Assembly (NCBI GenBank): GCA_964354625.1
Contig: CAYHAK010000004.1
Location: 1 to 60,551 of the forward strand
Direction: 5' to 3'
Length of the DNA: 60,551 bases
Source: DATKKK01 sp964354625
Lineage (GTDB): Archaea > Thermoproteota > Bathyarchaeia > Bathyarchaeales > Bathycorpusculaceae
In this document: one piece after another, positions 8,302 through 16,337 of the stretch
Position numbering within the stretch: position 1 is the first letter of the stretch
How the letters are laid out: every line of letters begins with the position of its first letter
Position numbers and translations under genes: made by a program
Notes under the pieces: model-generated
The model's input: the letters and a program-made list of their open reading frames with translations, nothing else
What the model was told of the DNA's origin: nothing
Database searches by the model: none

Positions 8302-8664
8302 ATGGTCAGTAAGGATCAGTCAATAGGCGGAGCAATATTCATTGTATGCGCTGTAGTCGGTATTCTATACTTCATCACACTCGTCTGGCCAGGGCCAATA
8401 TGGTTTTCAGTGTTCGGGATGGCAGTAGACGAGGATTTTGCAGCTATCGTCCGATTCTGGGCCGTCGCCGTGCCAGTCCTGATTGCATTCATCGCCGTAA
8501 CGGGCATAGGCGCATGGATAGGCTGGACAATGGCCACAACACCGCCACCGAAACCGATAGAAGAATTCACAAGCGAGGCAGAAGAGAAGAAAGAAGCCAC
8601 ACCCGAACCACTAAAAGCTGAGGAAGAGAAGAAGTCGGAAAGAAAGCGGAAGGAAGAGAAGTAG
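8302..8664 (+). CDS. Two-helix membrane protein with charged C-terminal tail
   Basis: A 120-residue protein with two transmembrane segments (about residues 9-29 and 47-76) separated by a short extracytoplasmic loop. A roughly 35-residue tail rich in Lys and Glu (SEAEEKKEATPEP through RKRKEEK) follows, presumably cytoplasmic. I do not recognise the family. TTTAAAAG at 8251-8258 is a plausible TATA box, and GGTGATT at 8289-8295 precedes ATG 8302. It lies downstream of ahcY but has its own promoter. Confidence 0.65.
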   Translation: MVSKDQSIGGAIFIVCAVVGILYFITLVWPGPIWFSVFGMAVDEDFAAIVRFWAVAVPVLIAFIAVTGIGAWIGWTMATTPPPKPIEEFTSEAEEKKEATPEPLKAEEEKKSERKRKEEK

Positions 8665-8677
8665 ACAGCCTTCCAAA

Positions 8678-8687
8678 GCGCGCGCGC
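8678..8687. repeat. Alternating GC tract after the two-helix membrane protein
   Basis: GCGCGCGCGC begins 14 bases after a stop codon and ends inside the fragment encoded on the minus strand from 8739. Confidence 0.5.
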
Positions 8688-8739
8688 CGATAATGACTGC
8701 CACGAAGGTGAGCAGAAAGACAGCCACAGTGGCCTTCAT
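8678..8739 (-). pseudogene. Possible truncated gene: signal/transmembrane segment only
   Basis: The minus strand from ATG 8739 reads MKATVAVFLLTFVAVIIGA, a convincing signal or anchor helix, then runs into the GC tract and on into meaningless antisense of the neighbouring gene. A strong TATA (TTTATAAT, 8805-8812) lies upstream. Either this is the start of a membrane gene whose body was lost at the GC tract, or a chance hydrophobic stretch. Confidence 0.3.
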
Positions 8740-8824
8740 ACATCTTCGCCTGTCCGCAAAACGACTATTCGAGCACAAATTCATTCAGCGTTTATGAATC
8801 GGAGATTATAAAGGGCGATATGCT

Positions 8825-9199
8825 CTAGATTCCGATCATCTTGAACACGAAAGACAATGTGACATGGACGCTGGTCGATATTCCGAATACTATTATGATG
8901 GTTTTAGGTGAAATCGACTGTAGTGGTGCCTCTTCGCCTTTCGCCTGTATCTCATATTCCTTAATCTCGTGCGTCTCAGAATCAACCCGAACGATAGCAG
9001 CAAGCTTCTTCATTTCGATTTCGACTGTGTAGACGCCTTCTTCCAGTGAGACCCTCTTCGGTTTCAAACCGCCCTTGTGGCCGATCCTTTTGAGAAAGCC
9101 AGTGGCAATTGCCGTTACCGCTTCAGCGTTTAGAGTTTTCATTTGCGGCGTGGCGGACACGAGAGCACCCGAAGGCCTTTTCTGCAAGGTGGCCGACAA
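8825..9199 (-). CDS. Hypothetical PepSY-like protein with C-terminal anchor
   Basis: A 124-residue protein. Residues about 20-85 (AEAVTAIATGFLKRIG, then EEGVYTVEIEMKKLAAIVRVDSE) resemble a single PepSY/YcdB-like alpha-beta unit: a helix followed by strands relating a stored value to a residue pair. A hydrophobic stretch near residues 98-118 (TIIIVFGISTSVHVTLSFVF) forms a single C-terminal membrane helix. No catalytic motif is visible. The fold suggestion is by eye only. Confidence 0.55.
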   Translation of the reverse strand: MSATLQKRPSGALVSATPQMKTLNAEAVTAIATGFLKRIGHKGGLKPKRVSLEEGVYTVEIEMKKLAAIVRVDSETHEIKEYEIQAKGEEAPLQSISPKTIIIVFGISTSVHVTLSFVFKMIGI

Positions 9200-9267
9200 C
9201 TAAACTGTCTCCTACTCATTCCTGCCAGAAACCCAAGGGCTTAGAAGGATGTGTGTCATGAGTAGTC

Positions 9268-9639
9268 CTACTCGGCTATGTTTTTGAGCATGCATTGAAC
9301 GATGCTGCTGCACATCATGCATTCTTCAGGTATCATTTCTTTTGGCGCGCGTTTGCTCAGGTATCCCAGCTGATGCGTGCAGGCTACCGACATAGTTGGC
9401 TGAACCCTTTTCTCCTGCATTCTGGGCACGCCTGGACCCCCTATCTCAACCGTTTTCATCACTGGTTTTGCTTCTTCTTCGTCGATTGGTGAGCTTGCAT
9501 CTATCGTGATTTCCGTGAGACAATACGGGCACGCATCATATGAATGCCCTTTCTTAGAAGCTCGATTCTCTGTTTTTAGTGGGCTGGAGAAAACCTTGCC
9601 ACATGATGGATTAGGACATGTGAAGCTCTGATTTTCCAT
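9268..9639 (-). CDS. Zinc-ribbon protein with C-terminal cysteine cluster
   Basis: A 123-residue protein. The N-terminal CPNPSCGKVF and later CPYCLTEI pairs form one zinc ribbon (residues about 8-43). An acidic linker follows, then a second group, CTHQLGYL through IPEECMMCSSIVQCM, near the C-terminus, with spacing reminiscent of archaeal proteins that may bind a second metal. I cannot name a function. It probably interacts with protein or nucleic acid in the cytosol. Start ATG 9639 is the first in frame. Confidence 0.65.
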   Translation of the reverse strand: MENQSFTCPNPSCGKVFSSPLKTENRASKKGHSYDACPYCLTEITIDASSPIDEEEAKPVMKTVEIGGPGVPRMQEKRVQPTMSVACTHQLGYLSKRAPKEMIPEECMMCSSIVQCMLKNIAE

Positions 9640-9948
9640 TATCGTTTCGTTCTTCTTATGGATGGTTAACCCTCCTTCGACATAGAATCGGATTTCGACC
9701 TTATAGTGTTATTGAAGCCAGAATAAGTATCACGAAGCTTGCCACAATCAAGATTCCAGATTCACGTACGCCTCAGCGGTTGCCGTTGCGTTCCTCTGTT
9801 TGCCATGAAGGCTGTGATTTTCAGTCTTGCACAATGGCTGGAATGTTTCAACACGGAAGGCTATTAGTCTGCTTGCTGAGCTGGAATAACTATTCAGGAT
9901 TCATAACCGTTTTAATGATTCAGCCTCAGACTCACTTCCAGCCTAGTG
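9640..9948. other. Intergenic region without a supported gene
   Basis: The only notable element is a minus-strand stretch at about 9706-9770 coding for a hydrophobic segment (ESGILIVASFVILILAS) without an in-frame start. The open frame 9780-9989 on the plus strand looks spurious. Confidence 0.35.
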
Positions 9949-9960
9949 TGGTGAAATATA

Positions 9961-10143
9961 TTGTACGGCGTAATGATAAAGATCGATAAGACGTTGCCGT
10001 GGATTGAGCTGAAGGAGACTTATGAGACGCGAAGCGAAGCGAGGAAGGCTGCGGAGGACTTCATCAGATGCCTACAAGTGAGGATTGTAGCGCTACCACA
10101 AAACAGAAAGCCAATGAAGGCACTGGCCACAATCAGACACTAG
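9961..10143 (+). CDS. Small basic protein, 60 aa
   Basis: Reads MYGVMIKIDKTLPWIELKET, with helix TRSEARKAAEDFI and a basic end NRKPMKALATIRH. It looks like a compact beta-alpha-beta protein, and I believe similar small ORFs occur in related archaea, though I cannot name the family. TTG 9961 follows GGTGA (9950-9954) by six bases and a TATA-like TTTTAATG at about 9909-9917. An in-frame ATG at 9973 is the alternative. Confidence 0.55.
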   Translation: MYGVMIKIDKTLPWIELKETYETRSEARKAAEDFIRCLQVRIVALPQNRKPMKALATIRH

Positions 10144-10215
10144 AACTACTCGCCAATTGGCGCCCATCCTGTGGTAAGATCCTTCCACGAGTTCGCACCA
10201 TGTGATACATTCTTG

Positions 10216-10341
10216 TGGCGCCGGGGAAGGGACTCGAACCCCTGCGGGTCTTGCGGCCCACTGGCTATCCTGTCCTCAGTCTAGGCCCCTTTCATTCTAG
10301 AGATCTCGAGGCCAGCGCGATAACCACTCCGCCACCCCGGC
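10216..10341 (-). tRNA. tRNA-Ser (anticodon CGA) with a 38-base intron
   Basis: The minus strand folds as a class II tRNA. Acceptor arms GCCGGGG and CCCCGGC are followed by discriminator G and an encoded CCA; the D arm is GCGGAGTGGTTATCGC; the anticodon stem CTGGC/GCCAG encloses loop CTCGAGA; there is a long variable arm, and the T arm is AGGGGTTCGAGTCCCTT. The anticodon stem only closes if 38 bases (10267-10304) are removed after position 37, the canonical archaeal intron site cut by the bulge-helix-bulge endonuclease. Exons are 10305-10341 and 10216-10266. The intron edges could shift by one base. Confidence 0.9.
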
Positions 10342-10402
10342 ACAGCCTAGAACTCTTGAACTGCTGGCTTTTAGCCTTATCCAATGCAAATTGGGGGCGT
10401 AG

Positions 10403-11578
10403 CTAAGCGTGTTTAGTGTTGATCTTAGTCTCCGTATGTTCTATGTTCAGGAACTGCCCCAAGCCTTTGGTTATTGGCTCAAGCTTGGCGATGGTATCTG
10501 TGGGCATCTTTTCAAGAGGCCTTATGTTGATTGCTAGTGTTTTCTTTGTTTTCTTGGTGGTCCATGTTGCGGTTATGTGTCCGTTGATGAGTAGGGTGGC
10601 GGCTACTTCGCCGACTACTGGTCGATAGACTTGTTGGAGGTGTTGGGTTTTAATGATTCGGGTCCTGTCTTTGTGGCCCAATAGGTAAGAGTCGTATTTG
10701 GGCAGCAGGCAGGGCGGCGCCTCTTCTTCCAGATCAAGCTTCAAGAAGCTTTTGAGGCCCTTCCTCAGCATCCAGAGGGCTTTCCCCGTTTCTTCAGTTT
10801 TGACCTGCTGCAAAACAGCAACACAAGCTTTGATTGTGTTTGTTGCTTCGCTTGTAGGAATACCGCTCCAGCAGGCGAAGTCTTGTGCAGAGGCAGGTCC
10901 GTAGCAGCGCAGGTACTTGAGCAACAGCTGTTCTCTGGCCTGAGTCTCGTTTGTTTCGCCTAGGCTTAGGCTTGGCAACCACTGGGCTAGCCTTACGAAG
11001 CAGGCTTCTTTACCGCAGGGTTCAGCGTACACGGTTAGGCCTAGGTAGCTGGTTTCTTTCAGGATGCTGCCCCACGCTGAGAAAAGTCTTGCATAGGGCT
11101 TAGCGGCGTCTTCCATCAAGAGTCTAGTTCTGTCGTTCAGTTCCTTTCTGCGCAGTGGCCCCTCGGCAAGTGCCTCGACTATCTTGGGATAGATGAGCCT
11201 TTCGCGTTGTTTGCGTGCTGGCCAGTCAGGTTTGTTCATGTATCTTCCGTGGTGTTCGAACCACATTCGCTTCAGCGCATGGTGGTAGGCAGCCATGTCC
11301 GTTGAGGGGATTATGTGGAGGGTTCCCCTCATGAACCACGTTTTCACAAGACTCTTCTCTCGGTAAAGAGCCTCGTCCAACATTTCCGGCTTGAATTCTT
11401 TCACACGGTTCCAAAGTGAATAATACGGCGTCAGAGGCAGTTGTGAATGCAAACCACAAACCCCGCCTGCAACCTCCACGAGGTCACGGTTCTCTGCCTT
11501 GTGCAGCAGGAAATGGTTCAGCAAATAGAATCTTGTCAGTCTCTCTAGCGAAACCGTCACTGTGTCTTCTTCACTCAT
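10403..11578 (-). CDS. AlkZ/YcaQ-like winged-helix DNA-binding protein (HTH_42)
   Basis: A 391-residue member of the HTH_42 superfamily, which includes AlkZ, AlkX and YcaQ glycosylases that unhook interstrand crosslinks or bulky lesions. The N-terminal winged helix carries VCGLHSQLPLTPYYSLWNR; the catalytic QxQ or QxD motif of characterised enzymes corresponds to H44-S45-Q46 here, so activity may differ. FMRGTLHIIP and the C-terminal LLPKYDSYLLGHKDR and INGHITATW match the family. It lies beside tRNA-Ser with its own start (ATG 11578). Confidence 0.82.
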   Translation of the reverse strand: MSEEDTVTVSLERLTRFYLLNHFLLHKAENRDLVEVAGGVCGLHSQLPLTPYYSLWNRVKEFKPEMLDEALYREKSLVKTWFMRGTLHIIPSTDMAAYHHALKRMWFEHHGRYMNKPDWPARKQRERLIYPKIVEALAEGPLRRKELNDRTRLLMEDAAKPYARLFSAWGSILKETSYLGLTVYAEPCGKEACFVRLAQWLPSLSLGETNETQAREQLLLKYLRCYGPASAQDFACWSGIPTSEATNTIKACVAVLQQVKTEETGKALWMLRKGLKSFLKLDLEEEAPPCLLPKYDSYLLGHKDRTRIIKTQHLQQVYRPVVGEVAATLLINGHITATWTTKKTKKTLAINIRPLEKMPTDTIAKLEPITKGLGQFLNIEHTETKINTKHA

Positions 11579-11678
11579 CGATGGCCCTCTCAGGTTTGCC
11601 AGCCCGGAAGGTGTGGGATGCGTGGTTATTCACCGCAATCAAGATTAAGTGTTTCGCCTTTAATTATCGCGGAAATCG

Positions 11679-11972
11679 GTGAGGCCTGTCTTGGAAGAGG
11701 AGCGGCGGAGGACAAAATACGATATATATGCTGACGTGGTCGAGATCATCGTCCGCAAAGGTCAGTGCTCGCTCACAAGAATCTCTTACGGCGCCAACAT
11801 GCCCGTGGACAGGACGAAAAGGATCCTGAGCTTCCTAGTGGCACACGGATTCATAAACGAAGTAACCATAGGCACCGCCAAGAAATACCGAACCACAAAA
11901 TGGGGCCTCGAATTTCTGGAAACATTCAAACGCATGCGCAAATTCTTCGCAGCCCTAGAAGAGACACAATAG
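11679..11972 (+). CDS. Winged-helix transcriptional regulator (ArnR1/COG3432-like)
   Basis: A 97-residue single-domain winged helix. YDIYADVVEIIVRKGQCSLTRISYGANMPVDRTKRILSF contains the recognition helix, followed by the wing GTAKKYRTTKWGLEFL. Such small proteins usually repress or activate nearby genes as dimers in archaea. TTTAATTAT at 11659-11667 is the TATA box, putting transcription start close to 11690. An almost leaderless TTG at 11691 is therefore as likely as GTG 11679. Confidence 0.78.
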   Translation: MRPVLEEERRRTKYDIYADVVEIIVRKGQCSLTRISYGANMPVDRTKRILSFLVAHGFINEVTIGTAKKYRTTKWGLEFLETFKRMRKFFAALEETQ

Positions 11973-12043
11973 AACCAGTAACAATTTGTTACCACTCCTA
12001 GTGTTTTCCTTACGTGCGTCGCCTTTTAAGCCCTCCAACGCAC

Positions 12044-12052
12044 CGGCTTATA
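12044..12052 (+). promoter_or_regulatory. TATA box of the 44-aa gene
   Basis: GCTTATATC sits 28-36 bases before the ATG at 12080. Confidence 0.45.
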
Positions 12053-12079
12053 TCAGTAAAACAAAGAGGTGAGTTGAAA

Positions 12080-12214
12080 ATGGCACGTCACGTAAATGAA
12101 TCAAACTGGATGAACGGATCAATACAGACAACAAGGAGTTTCGAGAAGGGCCCCGAACCGCAAGGCTCACACCAGCTGGCCTACCAGCTGATGCGCAACC
12201 TAACAGTCCGTTAA
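12080..12214 (+). CDS. Small hypothetical protein, 44 aa
   Basis: Reads MARHVNESNWMNGSIQTTRS and ends QLAYQLMRNLTVR. GAGGTGA at 12066-12072 is an excellent ribosome site eight bases from the ATG, and a TATA box lies upstream, so expression is likely. No known motif. It lies 78 bases ahead of the repeat protein, which has a separate TATA box (TTTTAAAT near 12246). Confidence 0.5.
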   Translation: MARHVNESNWMNGSIQTTRSFEKGPEPQGSHQLAYQLMRNLTVR

Positions 12215-12292
12215 GCATCCAGCAGTAACAATATGTGAGTACCTCTTTTAAATCACGAAAACATGAACCACAAGAGGAGGAAAAGGAAAAAG

Positions 12293-13513
12293 ATGAACAG
12301 CAAAATATCGGTTCCACCGAGAAGCACGTTAACGCTAGACTTCGTTGATGGAGACTTGAACGTAGGTGCCCGCGCAGTTGTGAGAGGCACAGGCTCGCCT
12401 GCCGCGGTGAAGGCAGCAGGCACAGTCTACTGTGAAGAAGACGTGAACTTCGAGTGTAGCCTTTCTGCACGCAGCCTCGAAGCTGAAGGCAACATCACCA
12501 TCCATGGAGACCTGATAATAGAAGAAGACGTAAAGGTCTCTGACGGCCGCCTAGAGGTCCACGGCAAGATGACGACGAACCACATCGACGTAGAAGAGGC
12601 CCTATACGTGAGCGAGGATCTGACAGCGGACGGAGTTGACGTAGGCGGAAGCCTGCAAGTCGACGGAAACGTCAAAGCAGAAGACATCGACGTAGGCGGA
12701 AGCTTTCGCGTCAAGGGCGAAACCGAAGTGGACAACGTGGACGTAGGCAGCAGCATGCACACCGAGTCCAAGATCAGCATACGCTCGCTGGATGTCGGAG
12801 GCGCAGCCCGAGTCCACGGAGGCAGAATCCACGACGTAGACGTGGGCGGAAGCTTCGAATCAACTGCGCCACTGGAATTCGACAAGATCGACGTGGGCGG
12901 CACCGTTCGACTGGCAGGCAACAGCAAAGGAGGCAACGTGGACGTCGGAGGAACGCTCAGAGTAGAGGGCGACCTCACATTTGAAGACATCGAAGTCGGC
13001 GGCAAAGTAGACATCACAGGCTCAGGCCAAGGCAGAGAAGTTGAAGTAGGCGGGCGAGTAGACATTGGAGGCTCGCTCAAGCTTTCAGGCGACCTAGAAG
13101 TTGGCGGCAAAGCAGATGTAGCCGGCGAAGTTGCCGTGCGAAGCGTCGACGTCGGAGGCACTCTCCGCGCAAGAAAGGTCACTGTTGATACCCGCGTCGA
13201 AGTAGGCGGCTCATTAGACACTCAGGAGGGCACTACTGCGGCCTTCGTGGAAATAGGCAACCGCGGCGAAATACGAGGCCCAGTAAGGGCAGACGAAATA
13301 GTCATAGGCAAAGACGCCCACATAGACGACGTTCACGGTAGGCGAGTCGTTCTCAGAACAGGCGCACAAGCCAGCAACGTGTACGGCGAAGACGTCACCA
13401 TAGAATCTCATTGTGACGTAAGCGGTGAAGTACAGTACACCAACGAGTTGCGAATGGGCAATGACATTAGAGTCGGCAGACAGCCACAGAAAGTAGCCAA
13501 ACTTCCCTCCTGA
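12293..13513 (+). CDS. Bactofilin-like beta-helix protein with 17-residue repeats
   Basis: A 406-residue protein whose core (about residues 110-335) is some twelve tandem repeats of 17 residues beginning DVGG or EVGG, for example DVGGSLQVDGNVKAEDI and DVGGTLRVEGDLTFEDI. Each fits one turn or rung of a beta-helix. The flanking arms (VYCEEDVNFECSLSARSLEAEG and GPVRADEIVIGKDAHI) resemble polymer-forming bactofilins. There is no signal peptide or membrane helix, so it is probably a cytosolic scaffold. ATG 12293 was chosen over ATG 12263 because the purine-rich GAGGAGG (12274-12280) then acts as ribosome site. Its function in archaea is unknown. Confidence 0.8.
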   Translation: MNSKISVPPRSTLTLDFVDGDLNVGARAVVRGTGSPAAVKAAGTVYCEEDVNFECSLSARSLEAEGNITIHGDLIIEEDVKVSDGRLEVHGKMTTNHIDVEEALYVSEDLTADGVDVGGSLQVDGNVKAEDIDVGGSFRVKGETEVDNVDVGSSMHTESKISIRSLDVGGAARVHGGRIHDVDVGGSFESTAPLEFDKIDVGGTVRLAGNSKGGNVDVGGTLRVEGDLTFEDIEVGGKVDITGSGQGREVEVGGRVDIGGSLKLSGDLEVGGKADVAGEVAVRSVDVGGTLRARKVTVDTRVEVGGSLDTQEGTTAAFVEIGNRGEIRGPVRADEIVIGKDAHIDDVHGRRVVLRTGAQASNVYGEDVTIESHCDVSGEVQYTNELRMGNDIRVGRQPQKVAKLPS

Positions 13514-13518
13514 GAAGT

Positions 13519-14502
13519 CTACTCTTTTTTCGGCATCACTAAATCCGCAATGTCCACGCTGCGCTCATAGATCTGCTTCAAGAGGGATGCCACGGCCAAC
13601 ACGTGAGGCACAGCGTCAAGCGACTGCTCCTTAGCCATCTTCTCAATCTCAGCAAGCGCGAGTTCCACCTTGTTGCGTATCTTGCGTACTTCCTCAGCCA
13701 GTCCCACATCGCCCACGAGGAAGGCCTTCACCGCATTCTCGTGAGCCCCAAAACACGCCGCATGATACTCAACCAGAACTTTCTTCAAATCCCTAGACAA
13801 CTTCGCGCCCTTCAGCTCAACCGCTTTCGACGCAATACTCACACAATCGTCCCCGATGGCCTCAACCATGCTTGCAGCAAGCCTGTAATCCAGACAGCCA
13901 ATAGGCCGCACACCAAGGTTCTCGCTCAAACTAGGATTTTGTATGATCGTTCGCAAAATCCGCACCAGAAGGAAGTAAAGCCTGTTAACCTCATCGTCGC
14001 GGGCCATAATCCCTTTGGCCAAGTGCAGGTCACCGTCAACCAACGCGTTGACCCCGTCCCTGTGCATACCTGCTGCTATCGCGTAGCCTCGCCGCAGTAT
14101 TTTCTCAGGCGGAAAACCTGAAGGCTCCAGTAAGCACTGCAAAACAATATTGGAATAGTCTTCTTCCACGATCTCCAGACCTACGAGCCTGCTCACGGCA
14201 GTTTTGACAGTTTCCCGAACCTCAAAACTGATCCTCTCCTTCGATTCGACCCGGATGATGTCAAATCCGAGAAGGTATTTTGCGATGATCTCCCGGCTCA
14301 AGTAAGGTCCAGCCTTCAGTGTAGCCGTACGCGGCGAAGGCGCCACACCATACGCAGGATCCACCAAGAGCTTGCCATCAGCCGTCTCGTTAACCGTCAC
14401 CACAGACCCCCTTTCCAGACCGTGTTGCTTCGCCCACGATTTAGGCAGGCACACAAAGTAAGTGCCGCCGGGCGTTCGTTGAACTTTACGCAGGTCTCCC
14501 AT
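13519..14502 (-). CDS. AbrB-PhoU domain protein (phosphate uptake regulator-like)
   Basis: A 327-residue protein starting MGDLRKVQRTPGGTYFVCLP, a SpoVT/AbrB swapped-hairpin DNA-binding domain (residues about 1-45). Two helical PhoU-like repeats follow (about 115-220 and 225-320), including MVEAIGDDCVSIASKAVE and LLKQIYERSVDIADLVMP. This archaeal architecture is associated with control of phosphate transport, though no transporter gene is nearby. A clear TATATA lies at 14565-14575 on the minus strand. The frame is open to 14640, but homologous sequence begins at ATG 14502. Confidence 0.85.
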   Translation of the reverse strand: MGDLRKVQRTPGGTYFVCLPKSWAKQHGLERGSVVTVNETADGKLLVDPAYGVAPSPRTATLKAGPYLSREIIAKYLLGFDIIRVESKERISFEVRETVKTAVSRLVGLEIVEEDYSNIVLQCLLEPSGFPPEKILRRGYAIAAGMHRDGVNALVDGDLHLAKGIMARDDEVNRLYFLLVRILRTIIQNPSLSENLGVRPIGCLDYRLAASMVEAIGDDCVSIASKAVELKGAKLSRDLKKVLVEYHAACFGAHENAVKAFLVGDVGLAEEVRKIRNKVELALAEIEKMAKEQSLDAVPHVLAVASLLKQIYERSVDIADLVMPKKE

Positions 14503-14774
14503 TAGTGCCGCCTTACGATCAAACGATGTTCGGATTTGGAATACTGACACATCTAAACAAGCGCCGGATATATAAATTTGCACGCTCATGTTAGAACTGC
14601 GCGCTTGATTTACGTCCCGTATAGACTTCAACGCACACACGTAACGTGAGAAAGGAAACCTGTTGGTATCAGCAAGAGTGGGAACAAGAATCCAGCAACC
14701 CTTAAGAGCATAGCAATAGAAGGAAACCTAGAACACGCGTTCACACGTCTCGGTATTGGGGGAGCTTCCAGACT

Positions 14775-16334
14775 ATGGGAGGAAAGGAGAAACTGCAAAA
14801 GGCGGTGGTCTTAACGCTCACGGCAGGCTACCAGCTTAACAGGGAGGCTTTCGAGTTTCTCAGCATAGCAGCTGAAAACGAAGACCCAACCGAGATCATG
14901 ACTAGAGCGGTACAGAAGATAGGTGACCTTGCGGAGAGGCCTCTCTTCATCGACAGAAGCTTTCTGGAACAGCTGCTGGGCGCGACTGCACCGTCGAAAG
15001 AAATAGTGGCTCAACCACCCCAGGAGTCTGCCAAAGAACGGGCCACAGAGCCTCAGATGATCGAGCCGAAGAAACCTTTCCGCCCAATTGCAAAAGACAT
15101 CGACTCTAGCCTCATCGTGATCGACGACCCATCCACCAAGCTCAGCACAAACGGCACAATAGATGATTACCTGGAGTACTTTCGAGACAGATTCAAACGC
15201 CTTGAGAAGCTACTGCGGCAACGCATCGACGTCAAGACCGCGGCCTCAATCATTGACGCGCTTAATGCACAACCCAACACCAAACTCAAAGTCATCGGCA
15301 TGATAACTGAGAAACGGGATTCAAAGCAGCGAACTATCTTAAGCGTTGAGGATTTGCAGGGCCGCATGACGGTGCTTGTGCCTCAGAATGCGCCGGAAGA
15401 AGTGAAGAAGAAGGCTCGGTCTCTCATGTTGGATCAAGTCGTGTGCCTGAGCGTCATGAAGGCCAGAGACACGCTACTAATCGCTGATGACGTAATCTAT
15501 CCAGACGTGGCCCAGAGAACACCACACAGGGCGCAGGACCCAGTCTACGCGGTTCTTACCTCCGACCTTCACGCGGGAAGCACAAAATTCAACCGTGAAG
15601 CCTTCAACCGCTTCGTCCTCTGGCTCAACGGCAAATACGGCAACGAACAAATGCGTGAAACGGCATCTCACGTTAAATATGTCCTCATCGCCGGCGACAT
15701 CGTCGACGGCGTAGGCATATACCCCAACCAAGTCAAAGAATTAGCCTTCAAAGATATCTACAAGCAATACCGTTACGCCGCAAAACACCTCGAACAAATT
15801 CCAGACTATGTAGAAGTAGTCATCATCCCAGGCAACCACGACGCACCAAGAAAGGCCGCACCACAACCAGCTTTGTCCGCAGAGTACCTAGAAACGTTGC
15901 AGGAATCGCGGAACGTGTACTCGCTTGGCAATCCCTGCACCGTTAGCCTCCACGGCGTCGAAGTCCTAATGGACCATGGTCGGAGCCTAGACGATATAAT
16001 GGCCACTGTTCCCGGCATGGACTACAAGCATCCTGAGAAGGCCATGAAACTGCTACTTCAGGGTCGACACCTAGCACCGCTGTATGGCGGCAAGACTATG
16101 CTGTCTCCCGAGAGTCGGGATTTCCTCGTCATAGAGCGGCCACCAGATATTTTCCACTCTGGCCATGTACACGTGTTGGGGTACACAAGTTACCGTGGAG
16201 TTTCAATCATAAACTCGGGTGCCTGGCAGGAACAGACAGATTACATGAAGAGGATGGGCTTGATGCCTACCGTAGGGCAGGTTCCCGTGGTGAACCTGCA
16301 AACGTTGGAACCCACAGTCGTCTCGTTCGCCTAG
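14775..16334 (+). CDS. polB: DNA polymerase D small subunit DP1
   Basis: A 519-residue exonuclease subunit of the archaeal family D replicative polymerase. A helical N-terminus and a linker are followed by an OB fold (about 160-240) and a calcineurin-like nuclease: SDLHAG (about 263), GDIVDG (about 306), GNHD (about 353), MDHGRS and SGHVHVLGY (about 462). All metal ligands for the 3'-5' proofreading site are present. It converges with cdc6, the two stops lying within six bases, and its partner DP2 is 8.5 kb further on. Confidence 0.96.
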   Translation: MGGKEKLQKAVVLTLTAGYQLNREAFEFLSIAAENEDPTEIMTRAVQKIGDLAERPLFIDRSFLEQLLGATAPSKEIVAQPPQESAKERATEPQMIEPKKPFRPIAKDIDSSLIVIDDPSTKLSTNGTIDDYLEYFRDRFKRLEKLLRQRIDVKTAASIIDALNAQPNTKLKVIGMITEKRDSKQRTILSVEDLQGRMTVLVPQNAPEEVKKKARSLMLDQVVCLSVMKARDTLLIADDVIYPDVAQRTPHRAQDPVYAVLTSDLHAGSTKFNREAFNRFVLWLNGKYGNEQMRETASHVKYVLIAGDIVDGVGIYPNQVKELAFKDIYKQYRYAAKHLEQIPDYVEVVIIPGNHDAPRKAAPQPALSAEYLETLQESRNVYSLGNPCTVSLHGVEVLMDHGRSLDDIMATVPGMDYKHPEKAMKLLLQGRHLAPLYGGKTMLSPESRDFLVIERPPDIFHSGHVHVLGYTSYRGVSIINSGAWQEQTDYMKRMGLMPTVGQVPVVNLQTLEPTVVSFA

Positions 16335-16337
16335 CCT

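Noticed and set aside
9706..9770. Hydrophobic minus-strand segment ESGILIVASFVILILAS
   Set aside because: No in-frame start codon; would need a frameshift to join the nearest ATG.
12427..13221. 264-aa minus-strand open frame with PPTST repeats
   Set aside because: Mirror image of the DVGG repeats in the bactofilin-like gene; no start signals.
12640..13230. Tandem DNA repeat or CRISPR-like periodicity
   Set aside because: The 51-base periodicity is the coding repeat of the DVGG protein; units are too diverged and no spacers or cas genes are present.
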